Shown: positions 26,790 through 34,709 of the stretch, one piece after another
Numbering within the stretch: the stretch's first letter is position 1
How the letters are laid out: each line of letters opens with the position of its first letter
Assembly: GCF_014534745.1 (NCBI RefSeq)
Contig: NZ_JACVVP010000018.1
Span: forward strand, 62,001 to 126,000
Direction of reading: 5' to 3'
DNA length: 64,000 nt
Origin: Flammeovirga sp. EKP202
GTDB lineage: Bacteria > Bacteroidota > Bacteroidia > Cytophagales > Flammeovirgaceae
Notes under the pieces: generated by a model
Databases searched by the model: none
What the model saw: the letters and a program-made list of their open reading frames with translations, nothing else
Told to the model about the DNA's origin: nothing
Position numbers and translations under genes: made by a program

Positions 26790-28292
26790 TTACTTGCTAG
26801 ATACAGTTTCTACACCGTATGCATCTTCACGAGCTTGAGCTTCTTTTAACCATTTAGGAAGAACGTTCTTCTTGAATGTTTCTTTCTCAGCCTCTAATTT
26901 CTCCATATCTAAACCGATATATTTTTGAGCTTTCGCTTTTGTATCGATATCTGGGTAAGGTACTTCACCTTTGAAACCAAGATCGCTTAATAAACGAGCT
27001 AATTTGATACGAGCTTCTTGCGCTTTGTCAGTACCAGTGTTTACAATTCTACCCACCTCAACTGGTGCGTGGAATGAACCACCGTGTGACGCTACTGCAT
27101 AATCCCATCTCCATTGTGCGTGACGGATATCCATTTGGATAGGCTTCATTTGCTCTGGAGTTGCTCCTAAGTCTAACGCTTTTTTCGCTTCAACGTGAGC
27201 TCTAACTAATAATTTCTCTAAACGCTTAGCACCTTCTTTGATTTTTCTTTGGTTAGAATAAACGTTCTCCACCAATTCTTTCTCTTCCTCACGGTGACAA
27301 ACCTGACAAGAGTTAGCAGGGTTGGCTAAAGGAGATTGGATATGGTGATCAGTGAACTTCTGTCCACCTTCAGTTTTGTAAGGCATGTGACAGTCAGCAC
27401 AAGAAACACCTCTCTTCGCATGAATACCTTGCTCATGGATTTCATAACCAGGGTGTTGCGCTTTCAACATTGGAGTTTTTGACATACTGTGCGTCCAATC
27501 TGAGAATTCGATATCATCGTAGTATTTCTCAGCATCGTCTACAGTTAAACCGTTTTTCCAAGGGAAAGTTAAGTAAGGAACTCCTTTTTGAGGAACGTCT
27601 TTGTTGAAGTAGTATTCAACGTGACACTGTGCACAAACTAAAGATCTCATTTCTTGGTGAGAAGCTTTAGAAATATCTTTACCCATAGACTCAAATGCTT
27701 CGATCAAAGCAGGTCTTGAGATTTGTAAAGCCATTGTTTCATTGTTGTGACAATCCGCACAACCAATAGCGTTGTTGATTTCAGCACCTTTATCTGCCCA
27801 TTTACCAGCGTAGAACTCTGCAATACCGATCTCGTTCATTAATCTTGGAACGTCCGGAGATTTACAAGTCCAGCAAGTAGATGGCATTGGACCTGTACCA
27901 GGACCAGTAGGACCACCTGTTCTTAATGTATTTCTGATATCCTCAACTGCATGTTGGTGACCTCTTGGTTGGTTGTAATCTTTAGAGAAACCGTAACCGG
28001 CCCAAAGCACAACTAACTCTGGAGTATCTTCTAACGCATCAGTAAGGATATTACCGTTGCTCATTGTTTTGAAAGTTTCCTCTTCTGTTTTAGTAAATGA
28101 CTGGTATTGACGAGGATAATTTTCTCCCCAAAGCTCGTTACGAGGTTCAAACTTTGTAACTTTTACTTTAGGTTGGTAAGCGAATTGTGACTCGCTTTTA
28201 CGGTCAGCGATGTTACTCCCTAACATTGCTAAAAGGACCACGACTAAAAGAGTGGCAAAAAATAATAGCCAATTCTTCACTTTAGAACTCAT
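26790..28292 (-). CDS. nrfA: Cytochrome c nitrite reductase, pentaheme catalytic subunit
   Basis: 500 residues. Reduces nitrite to ammonium with six electrons (EC 1.7.2.2) in the periplasm. It also acts on NO and hydroxylamine. All five heme sites are visible: the catalytic CWTCK at 140-144, and CXXCH motifs starting at Cys178, Cys220, Cys298 and Cys329. The N terminus is a signal or anchor helix (WLLFFATLLVVVLLAML). The C-terminal region has the family's helix with RHAQWRWDYAVASHGGSFHAPVEVGRI. It is encoded 5 bases downstream of nrfH, the electron donor. Length is typical of NrfHA-type enzymes. Confidence 0.97.
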   Translation of the reverse strand: MSSKVKNWLLFFATLLVVVLLAMLGSNIADRKSESQFAYQPKVKVTKFEPRNELWGENYPRQYQSFTKTEEETFKTMSNGNILTDALEDTPELVVLWAGYGFSKDYNQPRGHQHAVEDIRNTLRTGGPTGPGTGPMPSTCWTCKSPDVPRLMNEIGIAEFYAGKWADKGAEINNAIGCADCHNNETMALQISRPALIEAFESMGKDISKASHQEMRSLVCAQCHVEYYFNKDVPQKGVPYLTFPWKNGLTVDDAEKYYDDIEFSDWTHSMSKTPMLKAQHPGYEIHEQGIHAKRGVSCADCHMPYKTEGGQKFTDHHIQSPLANPANSCQVCHREEEKELVENVYSNQRKIKEGAKRLEKLLVRAHVEAKKALDLGATPEQMKPIQMDIRHAQWRWDYAVASHGGSFHAPVEVGRIVNTGTDKAQEARIKLARLLSDLGFKGEVPYPDIDTKAKAQKYIGLDMEKLEAEKETFKKNVLPKWLKEAQAREDAYGVETVSSK

Positions 28293-28297
28293 AGAAT

Positions 28298-28891
28298 TTA
28301 TTTTTTATTATTTAAGGCGTCTTTCAGCCAGTTTGGTACAACATTTTTCTTAACATTTTGAACTGGTAGTTGCTCAATTCCCAGTCCAACAGAAGATAAA
28401 CTTCTTACGCGTCCATGAGGAACTTCACGGTGGCATTCCCAACATGCCCTATCCGTTCTATCATGAAAATTGGAAGGCACCCAAGCGACAGTCTTTGCAT
28501 CGGTCACTTGATCACCATGGCATCGAATACAATTTTGTTGTACTACTTCTCTGCCAGCCTCATGCATAATAATTGCTTGAGGTTCGCCACGAGTTGTGTA
28601 AACATAAGAGTGATACATGCCATCCTTTGCTTTGAAGTAATATTTGGAAGCAAAACTATCTTGTGGAACATGACAGTCGTTGCACGTAGCTCTTTCACGG
28701 TGTGAGCTATGCTTCCAACTCTCAAATTGAGGAGTCATCACATGGCAATTGACGCATGTTGTAGGGTCATCTGAGAGGTAAGAATCTACACGTGCTATGT
28801 GTGCCGTGTAAAGTGCTAAACCTACAATTGCCCCTACTAAAACAAAGACGACAGGTTGCCATTGCTTAGGAGGTATTAACTTGTTAAACAT
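28298..28891 (-). CDS. nrfH: NrfH: membrane tetraheme quinol dehydrogenase for NrfA
   Basis: 197 residues of the NapC/NirT family. One membrane helix at about residues 12-30 (QPVVFVLVGAIVGLALY) is followed by a periplasmic domain with four CXXCH motifs at Cys46 (CVNCH), Cys70 (CNDCH), Cys121 (CIRCH) and Cys150 (CWECH). NrfH takes electrons from menaquinol and passes them to NrfA, to which it binds tightly. It is the first gene of the nrfHA operon. The 422-base region upstream is shared with a divergent thioredoxin-like gene. Confidence 0.96.
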   Translation of the reverse strand: MFNKLIPPKQWQPVVFVLVGAIVGLALYTAHIARVDSYLSDDPTTCVNCHVMTPQFESWKHSSHRERATCNDCHVPQDSFASKYYFKAKDGMYHSYVYTTRGEPQAIIMHEAGREVVQQNCIRCHGDQVTDAKTVAWVPSNFHDRTDRACWECHREVPHGRVRSLSSVGLGIEQLPVQNVKKNVVPNWLKDALNNKK

Positions 28892-29313
28892 AAAAGATAA
28901 TTCTCTTCATTATTTGTATTGAATACTTAACAGTAGCATTTTATCTTATCTACAGAACAAATATGAATAATCCTTTTCATTATTGGTAGATTTAAAATCA
29001 TCTTTCCCTAATATAGAATGATTCTAAAATAACATACTACAAAAGATATCTAAAGTCTTGATTTTACATGACTTAGACCTTCTTTTTTAGATGACCTGCA
29101 TCATCTTTTCCAGTGTTAGTAAATGGTGTTATTTAACACCTATTATAATAGAGATATATTTACACTTGTTCACTAAAAAATACAATTTTAAAAATGAGTT
29201 TTAAGAGTGATATAAAAACTCATATTTATCTCTTATATTTGTTTCAACAGATGTGACTATATCTTTAAATTTATCAATCATTTTTGATTAGCACATACAT
29301 TTAAATTGAACAG
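28892..29313. other. Divergent control region between nrfHA and a thioredoxin-like gene
   Basis: 422 AT-rich bases with no gene. A perfect-arm palindrome lies near the middle (listed separately). GATGA-CCTGCA-TCATC at about 29091-29106 is a second, shorter inverted repeat. I looked for an FNR-type TTGATnnnnATCAA and did not find one. Confidence 0.55.
29124..29139. promoter_or_regulatory. Palindrome GGTGTTATTTAACACC, candidate operator
   Basis: Two perfect seven-base arms (GGTGTTA / TAACACC) around a TT centre, about 230 bases before nrfH and 175 before the thioredoxin-like gene. The size and symmetry suit a dimeric regulator, which could control nitrite reduction. The regulator is not identified. 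Confidence 0.4.
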
Positions 29314-29811
29314 ATGATGAAGAAATTATTATTAATATTACTATTTACTTTTTCACTAGCGGGCTACGTTTCAGCACAAGAAGAAAAAGAGATTCCAAAA
29401 ATAACGGATAAGGTAAGTAATGAGGGTTGGACCAATGATGCGAATGAGGCTTTTCAATTAGTGGAGAAAGAAAATTATCCTATTCTATTAAACTTTACTG
29501 GAAGCGATTGGTGTGGCTGGTGTAAAAAAATCAAATCAGAAATTTTCGATACTAAAGAATTTAAAGCTTGGGTAAAAGAGAATAATGTCATCTTACTGGA
29601 ACTTGACTTTCCTAAAGGAATCAAACAAAGTGATTTATTAAGATCTCAAAACCAATATTTAGCACAAGAGTTTCAAGTGAGAGGATACCCTACTATTTTT
29701 ATGATTAAGGGTCAAAAAATGATTCAAACTGGGTATGTGAAAGGAGGACCTGCTAATTGGATTGCAAGTGTTGAAAATGATTTTAAAAACACTCCATCAG
29801 ATCAAAAATAA
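29314..29811 (+). CDS. Periplasmic thioredoxin-fold protein with CGWC motif
   Basis: 165 residues. Signal peptide (LLLILLFTFSLAGYVSAQ), then a thioredoxin fold: YPILLNFTGSDWCGWCKKIKSEIFDTKEF with redox cysteines at 67 and 70, and the cis-proline segment VRGYPTIFMIKG. This is the Thioredoxin_7 type with WCGWCK, seen in periplasmic thiol-disulfide proteins of Bacteroidota. It could reduce heme-binding cysteines for the nearby c-type cytochromes or act generally. The position divergent to nrfHA makes the first attractive but does not prove it. Either of the two first Met codons may be the start. A terminator follows. Confidence 0.88.
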   Translation: MMKKLLLILLFTFSLAGYVSAQEEKEIPKITDKVSNEGWTNDANEAFQLVEKENYPILLNFTGSDWCGWCKKIKSEIFDTKEFKAWVKENNVILLELDFPKGIKQSDLLRSQNQYLAQEFQVRGYPTIFMIKGQKMIQTGYVKGGPANWIASVENDFKNTPSDQK

Positions 29812-29836
29812 GGAATACTATTAATTCCAATCAATG

Positions 29837-29870
29837 AAAGCTACCTATTATAATGAAGGTGGCTTTTTTT
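29837..29870 (+). terminator. Intrinsic terminator after the thioredoxin-like gene
   Basis: AAAGCTACC...GGTGGCTTT, an interrupted nine-pair stem around a loop of about 11 bases, followed by a run of T, 25 bases past the stop. Confidence 0.8.
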
Positions 29871-30013
29871 GTGTAAAAAGAATATACATAAAAGGCAAAT
29901 TACATTTCACTACACAAAAACTACATTTCACTACATCTTATTTTTTTCGTCTTATACCATCCATTACTATTGTATCATCAACATTCTACTAGTGTCAAAT
30001 TAATATAGTAAAC

Positions 30014-31738
30014 ATGAAAAAACTTTTTAGCAACATATTATTTTCAGTATTCATCTACTTACTTACTTCATTTACTTCATCTATTAATGCACAAATTAAG
30101 GTAATAGAGATCCCCGGATCAGACAGTACGATTGTCATTAATATAGAGGAGATCAAAGAAGAAGCGAAAAGAATTGCCAAGGAAGCTCAAAAAATTGCAG
30201 CAGAGGTGCAAATGGAAGAGATGGAGGAGTTTATCAAAATCATGGTAGAAGCTCCAGAATTAGAGGAAATAGAGATTCATATTGATCAGGAAGCTATTGA
30301 AGCTCAAATCCGAAAGGCTGAAGCTCAAGTTAAAATGCATCAAGCAGAAATAGAACGTGCTGCTAGAGAGGCTCAACGTCCTTACCATCGAATGGAGTAT
30401 ACTAACTTTGTTTCATCCTTTAAGTTGGATTACAATGGTAAAATAGCCCTCTCTGAGGATGAAGATGAAATCAAAAGCATCTCTAAAGACGGAAAGTTTG
30501 TCATCTCAAAAAGTACATTTGGTAATAAAAGGAAGGTAAGCATAAAACCAGATGAAAATGGAAAGCTCACTTATAAATTCTACGTTGGCAATAGCGAAGT
30601 ACCTTTTGATCCCGATGGAAAAAAATGGTTAACGGATATTCTTCCTGAAGTAATTAAAAGTTCGACAATAGCTGCCGAAAGTCGACTGAACAATAAAATG
30701 AGAGAAGGTGGTGTAGACAAAGCATTGAGATACATCAGTGAGATTTCAGGTCAAAACAACAAAATCACGTTCTACCGTTTATTGATCAGTAGAAAAGACA
30801 TCAGTGCTGATGAGTTGATCAAAATTACAAAGGACGTCACAAGAAATGTTTCTTCTTCAAGTGAATTATCTGATTACTTTAAGGAAAGCTTTGCCATTTA
30901 CAACAATAAAAAAGGAATAGATGCCTATTTTAATGGTATTCGACAAATTTCTTCTTCTTATGAAAAAGCGGATTGTTTAACAGAGATTATTGAAACAAAA
31001 GACATCAGAGAAAATTTTGATGAGAAACATTGGGAACTTTGGTTAAAAACAACTCAGAGTATCACAAGTTCTTATGAAATGGCAAAAACATTACAAGAAG
31101 CATTCAACCATGATGCAACTGGAATGCCTGCTCGCACATTAGAACAGAGTATTAAATATATCAGTTCTTCTTATGAGAAAGCGAATACCATTGAAGCTGC
31201 TTTTTCAGAAGCTAACCGTAAAAAATGGAGCGAAGACCAAAACAATGCCTTATTATTAGCGGCAAAGAGTATTAGCTCATCATATGAATTAAAAAACACT
31301 TTAGAAGAAGCGTTAGAAAGCTGGAAATACTGGTCGGAAGAAACAAAAAATATATTTTTCCATGTTGCTTCTACTATTTCCTCTTCCTCTGATAAGTCAT
31401 CGTTATTAAGCGAATTAGAAGATTATAAAATTGAGCATAAGAGTAATATCCATAATTTTTATATGTCTGTAAGAAGTATTACTAGTAGTTATGACTTATC
31501 TAGTGTTTTGGAAGACATTGCTTCTTCAGATTACTTCCATGTAGGTCACTATGAAGAATACTTGAATGCGACGACCTCTATCTCATCAAGTTATGATATG
31601 AGAGATGCTTTAGAAGAAATCGCTCCTTTCATTATGAAGTCAAAAGATGATGGCTTGATTCAACTTTATAAAGAAAAAGCAAAATTAATCTCTTCTTCAT
31701 ACGACAGAGAAAAAGCGATGGAGGCGCTTGAAAGATGA
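30014..31738 (+). CDS. Secreted protein with nine ~35-residue 'SSSYE' repeats
   Basis: 574 residues, no named function. A signal peptide (to about NAQ) is followed by a charged helical, probably coiled-coil stretch (residues 40-125: EEIKEEAKRIAKEAQKIAAE...), then a small beta-rich domain (about 130-210). The C-terminal half is a solenoid of repeats beginning I(S/T)SSY(E/D) at residues 279, 312, 350, 383, 420, 455, 489, 523 and 559, each followed by '..A..L.ea....' and spaced 33-38 residues. It resembles, from memory only, 'I.SdYe.a..L' repeats in periplasmic parts of some sensor-linked proteins. It overlaps the LytS gene by 4 bases (ATGA), so it belongs to that signalling operon and may be its periplasmic sensor or partner. 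Confidence 0.85.
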   Translation: MKKLFSNILFSVFIYLLTSFTSSINAQIKVIEIPGSDSTIVINIEEIKEEAKRIAKEAQKIAAEVQMEEMEEFIKIMVEAPELEEIEIHIDQEAIEAQIRKAEAQVKMHQAEIERAAREAQRPYHRMEYTNFVSSFKLDYNGKIALSEDEDEIKSISKDGKFVISKSTFGNKRKVSIKPDENGKLTYKFYVGNSEVPFDPDGKKWLTDILPEVIKSSTIAAESRLNNKMREGGVDKALRYISEISGQNNKITFYRLLISRKDISADELIKITKDVTRNVSSSSELSDYFKESFAIYNNKKGIDAYFNGIRQISSSYEKADCLTEIIETKDIRENFDEKHWELWLKTTQSITSSYEMAKTLQEAFNHDATGMPARTLEQSIKYISSSYEKANTIEAAFSEANRKKWSEDQNNALLLAAKSISSSYELKNTLEEALESWKYWSEETKNIFFHVASTISSSSDKSSLLSELEDYKIEHKSNIHNFYMSVRSITSSYDLSSVLEDIASSDYFHVGHYEEYLNATTSISSSYDMRDALEEIAPFIMKSKDDGLIQLYKEKAKLISSSYDREKAMEALER

Positions 31739-32733
31739 AAAATATAACTCCCAATATCGTCTTTGTTCTGTTAGGTATAAGCTTATACACTTATTTTCTA
31801 TATGACCCAGAACCACAAGTCGCTCCTTTTGTCAATGATATTGAAACATTTTTGTGGTTTGCTTTTGGGGCGACACTCTTTGTGATTGGTGGTGCTATTC
31901 CTAATTATCTCTACAGAAAGAAAAGTATTTTATATCAAGTGATCTCTAGAGGAATTGGTTCTATTATCGTTTTTATACCGCTTTATTACAGTCTTCGTTA
32001 TTTTATGAAGCAATATTTTGAGCCAATTTTTATTTTTGATATTTCCACCAAAATCATCATCCTATTCACAGTACTTTTAATCGCTATACTGGTCATAGAG
32101 TTTTTGGTGATTGCTTATCAAGAATATTCATCACAACATATTTATGTGATACAAAACAAAAGAAAGGCCTCCGAACTTAGATTAGAAGCTTTGAAAGATC
32201 AGTTAAGTCCACACTATTTATTCAATAGTCTCAATACTGTAGCGTATCTTGTCACAAGTAATGCAAACCAAGCTGAGAAATATATTAGAAGCATTGCAAA
32301 AACCTATCAATATGTGATGCGATATGCCAATCAGCCTTTGATTTCTGTTCAAGAGGAAATACAACTAGTCAAAGCTTTTGCATTTCAATTAAAAACCCGT
32401 CATGGTGAAAGTGTTTCTATTGATATTGATAACAATGTAAGCCTTATCAGTGGAAATATACCTCCTCTTTCTATTCAAATGTTGGTAGAGAATGCGGTAA
32501 AACACAATGTACTCTCCGATAAAGCTCCTGTTTACATCAGCATAAAATACGATGAGAAAGAAAAATCAATTATCGTTTCGAATAACATCACAAAGACACC
32601 TCGAAAACGGAGTTCTACAAAAGTAGGTCTTGAAAATATTAAAGAGAGATATGCTTTGATGAATCAAAATCAAATCACTATCCATAAATTACCTGAAAAA
32701 TATACTGTGCAACTTCCTCTTTTAAGTTCTTAG
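31735..32733 (+). CDS. LytS-type membrane sensor histidine kinase
   Basis: 332 residues. About four membrane helices fill residues 8-130 and there is no large extracellular domain. Then comes the His_kinase (PF06580) domain: LEALKDQLSPHYLFNSLNTVAYL with phospho-acceptor His160, the N-box IQMLVENAVKHN, and the G-box VGLENIKERY in a short ATPase domain. It overlaps the repeat-protein gene by 4 bases and is followed after 3 bases by a second, degenerate kinase-like gene and then a LytTR regulator, its evident target. With so little extracellular sequence of its own, it may sense through the repeat protein. Confidence 0.93.
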   Translation: MKNITPNIVFVLLGISLYTYFLYDPEPQVAPFVNDIETFLWFAFGATLFVIGGAIPNYLYRKKSILYQVISRGIGSIIVFIPLYYSLRYFMKQYFEPIFIFDISTKIIILFTVLLIAILVIEFLVIAYQEYSSQHIYVIQNKRKASELRLEALKDQLSPHYLFNSLNTVAYLVTSNANQAEKYIRSIAKTYQYVMRYANQPLISVQEEIQLVKAFAFQLKTRHGESVSIDIDNNVSLISGNIPPLSIQMLVENAVKHNVLSDKAPVYISIKYDEKEKSIIVSNNITKTPRKRSSTKVGLENIKERYALMNQNQITIHKLPEKYTVQLPLLSS

Positions 32734-32736
32734 ATT

Positions 32737-33855
32737 ATGTTACACCATATTTGGAATAAATCAGCTATCTATTACAGAATATTCTATCCTTTTTTTTCGG
32801 GTAGTGTTACGTATTTTTTGTTATTACTGACCTTCAATAGAATTGGAGAGCTTTCTGAATCTTACTTTAGAGCGGAATGGCTAGTCTGTATTGTTTTTGC
32901 ATACTTTTGGAATACCTCTGTACTTATCTCTTCTCGGTTTATTGGGCAGAAAATCAAGTTTATCTCCTCCATTACAGAACAGGTTACATATCATGTCATT
33001 GGTGTTTCTATTTTTAGTAGCATTATTATAGGCATTGTAATTTATTCCTATTTCTATTATCTCATTGGATATACTAGTATTGACAATTTCCTCTCTGAGA
33101 TGTACGTGCTTCAGGGGTTGTTTTTATTTCAGACATTTATTTATGAATGTGCTTGGTGGGGAGCAACATTAATTGAATTGAAAAATGAAACGATTAATAA
33201 GGAAGAGGATCGTAGAGCTGCGTATATCTCAAAAGAAATGCGATTATTTGCAGAAGATGCCAACCTTCCTTTGCTCTATGAAACATTAGAAACCTTAATT
33301 GGACTGGCTTATAAAGATCCAGATCATGCGGAGGATTATGCTGAAAAACTCGCCAAAGTGTACAGGAATACAATCAATAATAGGAAAGAAGAATTTGTAT
33401 CCATCAAAGAAGCAGTAAAAACCACAAAAGACGTATTGCAGCTTCTGACAGATGCACGTTCGGGGGGAATAACAGCAGAATTTAATGTAGATGAAAAATT
33501 GTCGGAAGAATTGGTTATTCCTCCCGTTATTTTATCTCGTTTAGTAGTTGCCATTGCAAGTGATCATATTGCCACTCCAATCCAACCATTACATCTAAAA
33601 TTTTACATTGAAGAAGAGTCTCTGCTTGTCGTTGCTCACAGTTGCAATGAAAAAATTGACAAACCCGATGCTTTAAAAGAGGTAATGCAATCTTTGGAAG
33701 AAACATTCCGAATTTATACCAAAACACCTATATTGAGAATCAAAAAAGGAAAAGAATGCCTAATTAAACTTCCTGCATTTCAAGTTGAAAATAAAAATTG
33801 GAAAAAAGATCGTGATGCACAAGTATCTACCGGTGACCAATCTCTCTTTCAATAA
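32737..33855 (+). CDS. Degenerate LytS-like membrane protein (pseudokinase)
   Basis: 372 residues with about four N-terminal membrane helices and a cytoplasmic part that lines up with the LytS kinase next door: FAEDANLPLLYETLETLIGLAYKDPDHAEDYAEKLAKVYRNTI against LKDQLSPHYLFNSLNTVAYLVTSNANQAEKYIRSIAKTYQYVM. The phospho-acceptor His is Leu179 here, SPHYLFN has become LPLLYET, and the ATP-binding N-box LVENAVKHN reads LVVAIASDHI. No G-box is seen. It therefore cannot work as a normal kinase and is more likely a regulatory partner of the active one. The gene is intact and tightly spaced (3 bases before, 22 after), so it is maintained, not decaying. Confidence 0.8.
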   Translation: MLHHIWNKSAIYYRIFYPFFSGSVTYFLLLLTFNRIGELSESYFRAEWLVCIVFAYFWNTSVLISSRFIGQKIKFISSITEQVTYHVIGVSIFSSIIIGIVIYSYFYYLIGYTSIDNFLSEMYVLQGLFLFQTFIYECAWWGATLIELKNETINKEEDRRAAYISKEMRLFAEDANLPLLYETLETLIGLAYKDPDHAEDYAEKLAKVYRNTINNRKEEFVSIKEAVKTTKDVLQLLTDARSGGITAEFNVDEKLSEELVIPPVILSRLVVAIASDHIATPIQPLHLKFYIEEESLLVVAHSCNEKIDKPDALKEVMQSLEETFRIYTKTPILRIKKGKECLIKLPAFQVENKNWKKDRDAQVSTGDQSLFQ

Positions 33856-33877
33856 CTAAATTAAATAACATCGAAAT

Positions 33878-34633
33878 ATGAAAGCCTTAATAATTGAAGA
33901 CGAAAAGCCCGCTCAAGCTAAACTTAAAAGACAACTCTCTAAAACTCCTTTTGATATTGAAGTTGTAGATACTATTGATAATGTAGAAGAGGCTTGCTCA
34001 TGGCTAGAAGAACAGCAAGAGAGCATTGATTTGGTGTTTATGGATATCCACCTTACTGATGGAATTGCTTTTGATATTCTTTCAAACGTCACCGTTACAA
34101 CGCCTATTATTTTCACTACAGCATATGATGAGTATGCTCTAGATGCTTTTAAAGTAAATAGCATTGACTACCTTTTAAAGCCTGTAGACTACGAAGCTTT
34201 AACGAAAGCACTTCAAAAACTTCAGGTACTCCAAAACAACCAAGACCATACCGCTACAGGACAAATTGATGCTCTTTTAGATACTTACAATCAGAAGTTC
34301 AAGAAAAGATTTATGGTAAGAGTAGGTGATAATATTAAAAGTATTCAAACCGAAGAAATTGCAGCTTTTGGGGCAGAAAGTAGGGATACATTTTTATATA
34401 CCACTGAAGGCCGACGCTATATTGTCGACTTCAAAATGGAACAGTTGGAGGAAATGTTAGATCAAAATGAATTCTATAGAACGGGCAGAAGTTTCATTAT
34501 CCATAGAAATTCGATTACCAATATTCAAAAGCACTCCAATAGCCGTCTTTTGGTGGACCTAGCTATTGAAACTCACAAAGAAATCATTGTGGGTAGAGAT
34601 AAAGTGAAGGATTTTAAAGAGTGGATTTCTTAA
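33878..34633 (+). CDS. LytTR family response regulator
   Basis: 251 residues. Receiver domain (1-120): acidic pocket EDE at 7-9, phospho-acceptor Asp56 in VFMDIHL, Thr in FTTAYDEYA, Lys in YLLKPVDY. A LytTR DNA-binding domain follows (about 145-250: RFMVRVGDNIKSIQTEEIAAF ... FYRTGRSFIIHRNSITNI). LytTR proteins bind promoters with direct repeats. It is the last gene of the four-gene operon and the evident target of the LytS kinase. Regulated genes are not apparent from the window. Confidence 0.95.
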   Translation: MKALIIEDEKPAQAKLKRQLSKTPFDIEVVDTIDNVEEACSWLEEQQESIDLVFMDIHLTDGIAFDILSNVTVTTPIIFTTAYDEYALDAFKVNSIDYLLKPVDYEALTKALQKLQVLQNNQDHTATGQIDALLDTYNQKFKKRFMVRVGDNIKSIQTEEIAAFGAESRDTFLYTTEGRRYIVDFKMEQLEEMLDQNEFYRTGRSFIIHRNSITNIQKHSNSRLLVDLAIETHKEIIVGRDKVKDFKEWIS

Positions 34634-34647
34634 TAACAATAAGATAG

Positions 34648-34690
34648 ATGGTTCGTGAGACGCAATGCATTTCGTCTCACAAACCACCAT
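34648..34690. terminator. Hairpin between convergent genes, without a T-run
   Basis: A long near-perfect stem, ATGGTTcGTGAGACG (34648-34662) and CGTCTCACaAACCAcCAT (34673-34690), with a 10-base loop. There is no T-run on either side, so it may act as an RNA 3' end stabiliser or a weak terminator for both convergent genes. Confidence 0.55.
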
Positions 34691-34709
34691 ATAATCATCA
34701 AGGAATATT

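Noticed and set aside
28892-29313. FNR/CRP-type site upstream of nrfHA
   Set aside because: No TTGATnnnnATCAA or TGTGA-n6-TCACA within reasonable mismatch was found.
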